DNA of 12,175 nt from Desulfurococcales archaeon (GTDB lineage Archaea; Thermoproteota; Thermoprotei_A; Sulfolobales; WANQ01): contig JALUDQ010000139.1 in assembly GCA_027043985.1 (NCBI GenBank), positions 1 through 12,175 on the forward strand, read 5' to 3'. Shown here one piece after another: positions 7,512-12,175 of this stretch. Every line of letters begins with the position of its first letter. The stretch's first letter is position 1. The notes beneath the pieces are model-generated. The model did not search any database. It was not told the origin of the DNA and saw nothing but the letters and a program-made list of their open reading frames with translations. Both the position numbers and the translations under genes were made by a program.

Positions 7512-8141
7512 GTGGGAGGAGTGGGCTTGGCTACCCTGTCACGAGAGGACAAGGAGCGCATCCTTAGGACATTAGAGGAGGATAGGGAGTTCCGTTATGC
7601 TTTAATGGGTTTGCTCGGGTTTAAGGAGATCCTTGAGAGATTTGCTAAGCTCGAGGAACGGTTTGCTAGGCTTGAGGAGAGGCAGCAAAAACTAGAAGAG
7701 AGGATTATTAGGTTAGAAGAGGAGTTGAAGGATACTAGGAGGATAATGCTGGTTATAGCTCATCGTTTCGGCGTTTTATCTGAGCATGCTTTTAGGGAGG
7801 CTATGAGATATGTTGTTGAAGAGGTTCTAGGTGTTGCGCGAGTAGAGAGCTGGATATACCATGATTCCGAGGGAATAGTTTACGGACACCCAGCTATAGT
7901 TGAAGTAGACGTAGCTATAAGAGATAAAGAACACATCCTGGTAGAGGTTAAGTCATGGTGTTCTAAAGCTGATGTAGCAGAACTCTACAAGATAGGAAAA
8001 CTCTACGAGAAAGTAAAGGGGGTGAAGCCACGACTAGTAATTGTGGCTGGAATAGTAGATCGTAAAGCTAAGGAGTTAGCAGAAGAGATGGGAGTTGAAA
8101 TCAAGACTGTTGAGAGAAGCGATATACTCCTAGGCCTATGA
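7512..8141 (+). CDS. DUF3782-like protein: coiled coil plus PD-(D/E)XK nuclease-like domain
   Basis: About 209 residues. Residues 15-40 (LEEDREFRYALMGLLG) resemble the opening of the crenarchaeal DUF3782 family. Residues 41-75 are a heptad coiled coil (RFAKLEE, RFARLEE, RQQKLEE, RIIRLEE). The C-terminal half fits a PD-(D/E)XK fold: a helix with Glu91/Glu96, Asp133 in EVDVA, then Glu145 and Lys147 in LVEVKSW, then helix and strand. The catalytic residues look intact, so nuclease activity is plausible but unproven for this family. The start is uncertain: GTG 7512 is reported as the outer limit. GTG 7521 is preceded by AGGAG at 8 bases, and TTG 7527 by GGAGGAG at 5 bases. It has its own promoter and lies 97 bases before the CARF gene on the same strand. 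Family assignment rests on remembered sequence character. Confidence 0.85.
   Translation: MGGVGLATLSREDKERILRTLEEDREFRYALMGLLGFKEILERFAKLEERFARLEERQQKLEERIIRLEEELKDTRRIMLVIAHRFGVLSEHAFREAMRYVVEEVLGVARVESWIYHDSEGIVYGHPAIVEVDVAIRDKEHILVEVKSWCSKADVAELYKIGKLYEKVKGVKPRLVIVAGIVDRKAKELAEEMGVEIKTVERSDILLGL
7638..7721 (+). repeat. Four 21-bp degenerate repeats encoding coiled-coil heptads
   Basis: Four consecutive 21-base units (7638, 7659, 7680, 7701) each encode a seven-residue heptad R-x-x-(K/R)-L-E-E. Units 1 and 2 are close in DNA as well as protein, suggesting recent duplication of a heptad. Changes in unit number would alter coiled-coil length without shifting the frame. Confidence 0.7.
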
Positions 8142-8177
8142 TTATGCCTTAGTTTCGCTTAGCCTAAGTTACGTTGT

Positions 8178-8186
8178 CTTAAATAG
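8178..8186 (+). promoter_or_regulatory. TATA-like element of the CARF gene
   Basis: CTTAAATAG centred at 8182 predicts a transcript start near 8208. This gives the ATG at 8239 a leader of about 30 bases containing a good ribosome binding site, so the CARF gene may be expressed apart from the upstream gene. Confidence 0.4.
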
Positions 8187-8222
8187 GGTTGCCGTATACT
8201 ATTCTATCTAGTTGGAAGAAGA

Positions 8223-8229
8223 GAGGGGG
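8223..8229 (+). promoter_or_regulatory. Ribosome binding site for the CARF gene
   Basis: GAGGGGG ends 9 bases before the ATG at 8239. It supports that ATG over the in-frame TTG at 8212, which lies within the predicted leader. Confidence 0.55.
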
Positions 8230-8238
8230 TTGACTGGA

Positions 8239-9066
8239 ATGCTTTCTTTTCTTCACTTGGTTACAGTTGGCACGAATATTATACGTAATGCATCTATGAG
8301 CGAGAGTATAAGCGGGGATATTAGGGAGAAGCTTAGAGCATGGGCTATGGCTCCTCCACGTAGTAGTGGGGACTTGGAGGCTGGTAATAGGGCTATACCT
8401 GGTGCAGAAGAATTCAGAGCTGTATTGGGCTTTGTTTCTGGATCGCCTCGTAGAGCTAGTGCTGAACTCAACGCGTTTATAGGATACCTTAAACGACTAG
8501 AGGAGAACGGTGTTGTAGGGGTAAGCCACCATATAGTATTGTTGGGTACTGATACTGGTGCTGGATGGTTTTGCGTGAGGATTATAGAAGAATACTTGAA
8601 GGATATGGTAGGCCAAGACATCTCTAAGACATGGGGTATCGGGGGCCACGTGATAGGAGGAGTTGAAGCATATAGAGTTGAGAAGCTGGGGGTAGATTTT
8701 TCTGAGGGAATACTCAACCTAATAGCATTGATAAAACAAGAGATATTGAGGAAGAGTAGAGGATATGATAGGATTCTAGCAAATCTTACTGGAGGCTTTA
8801 AGCCAGAGTCAGCTGCAATACTAGTAGCGGCGGGCCTCTTGGGGATAGATACAGTATACTATATACACGAGGTTATGAAGGATATAGTAGAACTACCAGT
8901 AATACCCCTAAGAATAGACGATAACGCGAGGAAGCTATTAGAAAACGCTTTGAAGGGATGGATAGGGAAGGCTGAGAGAAGACTATTAGACAAGATAGGG
9001 CTACGAGTAGAAGGCAACAAGCTATCACCATGGGCTAGAAGACTACTCGAAATAATACTCTACTAG
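8239..9066 (+). CDS. CARF-domain protein, APE2256 (Crn1 ring-nuclease-like) family
   Basis: 275 residues from the ATG at 8239. The first strand and loop, HLVTVGTNIIRN (residues 6-17), match the CARF-type Rossmann nucleotide-binding loop of the CRISPR-associated APE2256 family (TIGR02619/PF09651). Near residues 182-188 is NLTGGFK, the second hallmark motif, whose Lys is in the kind of position used by Crn1 ring nucleases such as Sso2081. A C-terminal segment of about 50 residues is rich in Arg, Lys and Leu. Known members bind or cleave cyclic tetra-adenylate made by type III CRISPR complexes and so switch off Csx1/Csm6 effectors. The product is predicted cytoplasmic. No HEPN motif (R-x4-6-H) or other effector domain is evident, which favours a ring nuclease or sensor over a toxin. 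It lies downstream of the DUF3782-like gene and is convergent with the Cas4-like gene. CARF assignment is firm; ring-nuclease activity is inferred. Confidence 0.85.
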   Translation: MLSFLHLVTVGTNIIRNASMSESISGDIREKLRAWAMAPPRSSGDLEAGNRAIPGAEEFRAVLGFVSGSPRRASAELNAFIGYLKRLEENGVVGVSHHIVLLGTDTGAGWFCVRIIEEYLKDMVGQDISKTWGIGGHVIGGVEAYRVEKLGVDFSEGILNLIALIKQEILRKSRGYDRILANLTGGFKPESAAILVAAGLLGIDTVYYIHEVMKDIVELPVIPLRIDDNARKLLENALKGWIGKAERRLLDKIGLRVEGNKLSPWARRLLEIILY

Positions 9067-9088
9067 CATAGCCCTAATACCGTGAAAA

Positions 9089-9105
9089 ATAGGTGGATCC
9101 CCTAT
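9089..9105. terminator. Imperfect palindrome between convergent genes
   Basis: ATAGGTGGATCCCCTAT forms an imperfect hairpin (ATAGG/CCTAT outer stem) in the 35-base gap and over the stop of the cas4-like gene. It could help end transcription of both convergent genes, but has no adjacent T-run, so support is weak. Confidence 0.2.
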
Positions 9106-9653
9106 ATGTAACAATAGTTTTTGAAGGGACAAGTCTTACACAACTTGCTTGGTCTAGGTAGGGGAGGTAGTGGTTTCTCGAGAACCTCTACTGTTTCTTC
9201 TAGTATTCTTAGGGCTTTTTCTCTAAGCGAGCCAGTAATCTTGACATGATGTATTCTTACTGGTGTAACAATATAGGCCTTGGTCACCGGTCGTCCTAAT
9301 GTGTCTTCTACAAGTATTGCGTAGAGGGTTGTCTGGATTTTCTCGGGTCTACCGATAACGGTCTGGTGCTTGTATTCTATAGGCCTCCACTCTTCACTAA
9401 CCCTCACTAGAGCATCTAGTACTCCACGAAGCCCGTACCTCTCTGACTCTAATACGACATTACTCTTTACCTCACTCCCACCTATCTTACCAGCTATCTC
9501 GTTCCACGGTATCTTCTCATGTATTTTCTTACCATAAACCATTGCCTGTGTTACGGGCTTATACCATGTCTTATAAGATAACCAGAGTTGTCTAGGGCAT
9601 TGGAGGTAGACTTTAACCATTACTGGTGTAACAATGGTATTGTTATGGTTCAC
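9102..9653 (-). CDS. Cas4-family PD-(D/E)XK nuclease with iron-sulfur cluster
   Basis: 183 residues, near the usual length for Cas4. Cluster ligands are visible: Cys19 in YLQCPRQLW near the N-terminus, and Cys172, Cys175 and Cys181 in CKTCPFKNYC at the C-terminus. Between them are the RecB-type nuclease residues: His45 in GKKIHE, Asp80 in GVLDAL, Glu93 and Lys95 in PIEYKHQ, and Gln107 and Tyr111 in QTTLY. All catalytic and cluster residues look intact, so an active exonuclease acting on DNA ends is expected. Cas4 proteins serve CRISPR adaptation, but archaea also carry solo Cas4-like nucleases in other contexts. Here there is no cas1, cas2 or array in view and the neighbour is nurA, so a repair role is equally possible. 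The start is GTG 9653, with GAGGAG 6 bases upstream. An ATG at 9620 (MVKVYLQC) is a shorter alternative. Confidence 0.88.
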   Translation of the reverse strand: MNHNNTIVTPVMVKVYLQCPRQLWLSYKTWYKPVTQAMVYGKKIHEKIPWNEIAGKIGGSEVKSNVVLESERYGLRGVLDALVRVSEEWRPIEYKHQTVIGRPEKIQTTLYAILVEDTLGRPVTKAYIVTPVRIHHVKITGSLREKALRILEETVEVLEKPLPPLPRPSKLCKTCPFKNYCYI

Positions 9654-9667
9654 TACGCTCTCCTCAT

Positions 9668-9679
9668 AGAATATATTCT
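9668..9679. promoter_or_regulatory. 12-bp perfect palindrome with TATA core in the cas4-like/nurA divergent region
   Basis: AGAATATATTCT is its own reverse complement and contains a TATA-like core. It lies 15 bases upstream of the GTG of the cas4-like gene, closer than a standard TATA box for a leaderless start. It may be a promoter element, a regulator site, or chance in AT-rich DNA. Confidence 0.3.
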
Positions 9680-9740
9680 CTGCGGAGGGTTTTTCTAGGC
9701 TCTCGTCAAATCATAATAGTTGACTACTCTAGCCGATAAG

Positions 9741-9746
9741 TTAAAC
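9741..9746 (+). promoter_or_regulatory. TATA-like element of nurA-herA
   Basis: TTAAAC within AAGTTAAACTATT is centred about 23 bases before the ATG at 9767. No ribosome binding site precedes that ATG. Both facts fit a leaderless transcript. Confidence 0.4.
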
Positions 9747-9766
9747 TATTGTGGGAAGACTAGAAG

Positions 9767-10972
9767 ATGAGTTCAAATAATAAGCTTAACGAGATGGAGG
9801 GTAAGCCGCTTACATTTCTCTTACAAGAATTACAAGTGGTTTTTAAGAAGATAAGAGAGGGGCTAGAAGACGTTATAGTTGAGAAGGCTCATAGGACTCT
9901 TGACGAAGTACTAGATATGAGGGGGATAGTAGAAGTTGGAGGCGGTTCAGAGGAGTTATTGGCTAGTCTTAGTGAGGTAGCTCAAAATACTGGGGAAATA
10001 GGTTTTGAGCCATCACTAGTTTTTATTGATTCGAGTTCTAGGAGTATAGGTTTCAATCCTTTAAGGGTAACTATATCGGCTGTAGCAGTTAAGACTCGTA
10101 GAGGCCTAGTAGTAGAGCCTCACAATATTGTTAACTGGAGGTTTATAGCAGTTAAGAGTATTAGACCAGTACTTGAGAGAATTGAGAAGACCTCAAATAT
10201 AGTACGAGTGAAGAATCCGTGTGGAGTATACTATGATGAAGAGTACAAGGACGATAATATTGGTGACGAACTTAGACTTGACATGGAGAATAGGGCTCTA
10301 AGAGAACTAGTACCTAGAGACCATGTGGTTGTTTTAGATGGTCCAATATATCCTACACCAGAGGTCATATTCTATTCAAATAATAACAAATATGCCAAGG
10401 CATTCTTAGAGCTAATAAAGAAGCGCTTAGAAATAATCCATTCCATGAACACGCTTGTATTAGGATTCGTTAAGAGAACAGAATATAGTAGGAAATTATG
10501 GAGAAACAATGAGGTGAGGAGGCTAATCAAGGATTTAACAGGTAAAGAGATAAGCAATGTCCCCGACCCCATAATAGTTGAATACATTGTTGAGAAGAAG
10601 GTTAAACCTAGAATAGGAGAGTGGTGGATCCTCGGCCCCTTCTACGTGAGATATGATAATAAGTTATTGGAGCCAAAGGCCTTCTACTATATTGCTCGTA
10701 GAACAATACATGGCTATAATGTGTATAGGGTAGAGGTATTAGAGAAAGACTATAGTGGGAGGAGAGAAGTAGTCGAGAAGATTATAGTAGAGCTTTTGGA
10801 AAATACTAGTCTACGCGGAATACCCTTGGGTATAGAACTAGTAGATAAGGCGTCGCGGAAGACTACAGCAGCCCTATACCTACTACTTAGAGAATACCTC
10901 AGCGGTATTCTAAGCATAGCGTATGACGAGTTAGGGAGAGAAGTAGATATTATGAGAGAACTAGAAGAATAA
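9767..10972 (+). CDS. nurA: NurA 5'-3' nuclease (DNA end resection)
   Basis: 401 residues. The NurA fold is marked by the strand VFIDSSSRSIGF with Asp88, a later acidic helix with Glu174, and VVVLDGPIYP with Asp191. The 17-residue spacing of Glu174 and Asp191 matches that remembered for Sulfolobus NurA (E114 and D131). VLGFVKR at about 232-237 is another family strand. NurA dimers work with the HerA hexamer to resect DNA ends with Mre11-Rad50 in homologous recombination. It is immediately upstream of herA, as expected for an operon, and divergent from the cas4-like gene. The first 60 residues are a helical extension before the nuclease core. The C-terminal region where many NurA proteins carry a Tyr and an Ala-His pair reads GIPLGIELVDKAS here, so one late active-site position may differ. 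The ATG start has no ribosome binding site and a TATA-like element at leaderless distance. Confidence 0.9.
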   Translation: MSSNNKLNEMEGKPLTFLLQELQVVFKKIREGLEDVIVEKAHRTLDEVLDMRGIVEVGGGSEELLASLSEVAQNTGEIGFEPSLVFIDSSSRSIGFNPLRVTISAVAVKTRRGLVVEPHNIVNWRFIAVKSIRPVLERIEKTSNIVRVKNPCGVYYDEEYKDDNIGDELRLDMENRALRELVPRDHVVVLDGPIYPTPEVIFYSNNNKYAKAFLELIKKRLEIIHSMNTLVLGFVKRTEYSRKLWRNNEVRRLIKDLTGKEISNVPDPIIVEYIVEKKVKPRIGEWWILGPFYVRYDNKLLEPKAFYYIARRTIHGYNVYRVEVLEKDYSGRREVVEKIIVELLENTSLRGIPLGIELVDKASRKTTAALYLLLREYLSGILSIAYDELGREVDIMRELEE

Positions 10973-10983
10973 TATCCTAGAAC

Positions 10984-10987
10984 GGTG
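10984..10987 (+). promoter_or_regulatory. Ribosome binding site GGTG for herA
   Basis: GGTG ends 7 bases before the TTG at 10995 in the 22-base gap after nurA. There is no ATG or GTG in the herA frame nearby, and a second TTG at 11016 lacks such a site, so this element selects TTG 10995. Confidence 0.5.
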
Positions 10988-10994
10988 TATCCCC

Positions 10995-12175
10995 TTGGAA
11001 TCCCCTCTAGAATCATTGGAGAAGGCTATTAGAGAAGCAGAAGAACTCGCAGAAAAAGTCTCAGCTGATGGGAGAGTACTCGGCCATATTACGAGGGTAT
11101 CGCCCGTTGAAGTAGAGGAGGATAAGAGGCTTGTATGGATAGAAATACCATTCCAAGAATACGTTAAGGCAGATGATATTAGGGTTTTCTCTATTGGAGG
11201 CCTCCTAGGCATAGTTAACCCGCTGGCACATAATATTGTTCTTGGGAGAATAGTTGGTTATCGTAGAGAAGACTTATTGTCGATAATGAATATACGGGCA
11301 ATATACTATAGCACAAGCGATTTTTCAACTCTTCAAACACCACTGACCCTTAGAGTAGAATTGATAGCAGAAGCAGAAGTCCGGTTAAATGGTAGGGAAA
11401 TAGTTCTCAGTGAACCTAGGCCAGCTCTAACACCCATTGAGCCTGGCTCCCCCGTAATAATGCCTAGCTCTAATGCAACTTTGAGGTTACTTGGACTGCC
11501 TAGTGAGGGTGCTGTTGTAGGGTACTTGGCTGCGGGCAATATTGTTTTGAAAAATGTATTGGTGAGGCTCCCGTTAGAAGCTCTTTATCACCACGTACTT
11601 GTTGTTGGTACTACTGGTAGCGGTAAGACCGTATTGTTAAAGAATACAGCGTTATCACTAAGCCGCGAGTTCGATAATGTGAAGCCTACAATAATTGCTT
11701 TCGACCTGCAAGGAGATTATCTAGACCTATTGTTCCCGAATAATAATTTAGGAGAAGACGAAGCTTTCTACAAGCCTTTAGATGAACTCACAGTAGTCTT
11801 GCCAGTAACAAGTAGTTATATGAATATGAATCAGTTAAATAGTATAATAGATAGTAGAGTTGATAAAAGCAACGTGAAAACAATTGATGAGTTAAAACAA
11901 GTTGTTGGAGAAGTATTAGGTGAAGACTATGTTGACAAGACTTTTAGTGGTCTAGGGCTAAGTATGGGGGAGATTAGTGTTGATTTAAGCGTTAGAGAGG
12001 ATGGTGGTAAGCGATATGTTGTAGAGGGAATAGATGTAGAGCTAATTGATCATAGAATGGATAGAAAGATATTGTTGAAAGTAAAGCCTTTCAGCCTAGT
12101 CTACCAGGCAACGATGAACGATCTAGGAAAATTTATGCCAATATTTACCGAGCAAGCAAGACTATTCCTCCCAAC
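10995..12175 (+). CDS. herA: HerA bipolar DNA helicase/translocase, partial
   Basis: 393 codons are present and the C-terminus lies beyond the right edge. Residues about 25-110 look like the HAS-barrel domain (LGHITRV..., IGGLLGIVNP...VLGRIVGY). After a linker, VRLPLEALYHHVLVVG leads into the Walker A GTTGSGKT at about 205-212. FDLQGDYLDLL near 235-245 matches the conserved strand after the P-loop in HerA/FtsK-type ATPases. Walker B and the arginine finger would lie further on. HerA forms a hexameric ring that pumps DNA into NurA during end resection. The N-terminal part before Walker A appears about 50 residues longer than I recall for Sulfolobus HerA. The start is a TTG supported by GGTG; no ATG is available in frame. 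It is co-transcribed with nurA. A divergent DUF87/HerA-like paralogue is possible, but the nurA pairing supports herA. Confidence 0.88.
   Translation, partial: MESPLESLEKAIREAEELAEKVSADGRVLGHITRVSPVEVEEDKRLVWIEIPFQEYVKADDIRVFSIGGLLGIVNPLAHNIVLGRIVGYRREDLLSIMNIRAIYYSTSDFSTLQTPLTLRVELIAEAEVRLNGREIVLSEPRPALTPIEPGSPVIMPSSNATLRLLGLPSEGAVVGYLAAGNIVLKNVLVRLPLEALYHHVLVVGTTGSGKTVLLKNTALSLSREFDNVKPTIIAFDLQGDYLDLLFPNNNLGEDEAFYKPLDELTVVLPVTSSYMNMNQLNSIIDSRVDKSNVKTIDELKQVVGEVLGEDYVDKTFSGLGLSMGEISVDLSVREDGGKRYVVEGIDVELIDHRMDRKILLKVKPFSLVYQATMNDLGKFMPIFTEQARLFLP

Noticed and set aside
8212..8238. TTG start giving nine extra residues on the CARF protein
   Set aside because: The extension contains the GAGGGGG ribosome binding site for ATG 8239, and CARF proteins normally begin almost at the first strand.
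8253..8717. 154-codon minus-strand reading frame
   Set aside because: It is wholly antisense to the CARF gene, whose motifs and ribosome binding site are clear; its Ser/Pro-rich product resembles no family.
10961..11539. Minus-strand reading frames at 10961-11212 and 11333-11539
   Set aside because: They are antisense to the HAS-barrel region of herA, which is continuous on the plus strand; no promoter or ribosome binding site supports them.
1..12175. CRISPR array to accompany the Cas4-like and CARF genes
   Set aside because: No set of regularly spaced direct repeats of 24-37 bases was seen in any intergenic region.

Overview
The window reads as chromosomal DNA of a hyperthermophilic crenarchaeon, most like the Desulfurococcales. 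It is AT-rich, with arginine mainly as AGA/AGG and isoleucine often as ATA. Promoters are archaeal TATA boxes about 25 bases upstream of very short leaders, ribosome binding sites are of the GGTG/GGAGG type, and several starts are GTG or TTG. The nurA-herA pair and the APE2256-type CARF protein are also typical of this group. The genus is inference. No rRNA, tRNA, CRISPR array or insertion sequence was recognised.

Left half (1-7290): an exported-protein cluster built around a divergent promoter near 5140. Leftward run two tandem paralogous genes (2834-5110, then 561-2837, overlapping by 4 bases). Each encodes about 758 residues with an N-terminal signal/anchor helix, a large outside domain rich in N-glycosylation sequons and paired cysteines, and a C-terminal membrane helix. 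They are followed by a STAND-type archaeal ATPase that runs off the left edge and appears to carry its own N-terminal membrane helix. Rightward runs a third large exported protein (5168-7096). Its frame closes abruptly, but a hydrophobic 66-codon stretch continues at once in the -1 frame, suggesting a frameshift that separates a C-terminal membrane anchor. A 7-bp inverted repeat flanks the divergent promoter. I recognise no family for the three exported proteins.

Middle (7097-9653): about 400 bases without an intact gene, then three nucleic-acid or defence genes. These are a DUF3782-like coiled-coil plus PD-(D/E)XK protein (7512-8141), a CARF protein of the APE2256/Crn1 type (8239-9066), which probably senses or degrades cyclic oligoadenylate, and a convergent Cas4-family iron-sulfur nuclease (9102-9653). 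No CRISPR array, cas1/cas2 or type III effector lies in view.

Right (9767-12175): the DNA end-resection pair nurA and herA on the plus strand. herA starts at a TTG 22 bases after nurA and runs off the right edge. nurA is divergent from the cas4-like gene across a 113-base intergenic region, so three or four predicted DNA/RNA nucleases or translocases sit together. Two parts merit most attention: the divergent surface-protein/membrane-ATPase cluster, and the DUF3782-CARF-Cas4 group beside NurA-HerA.
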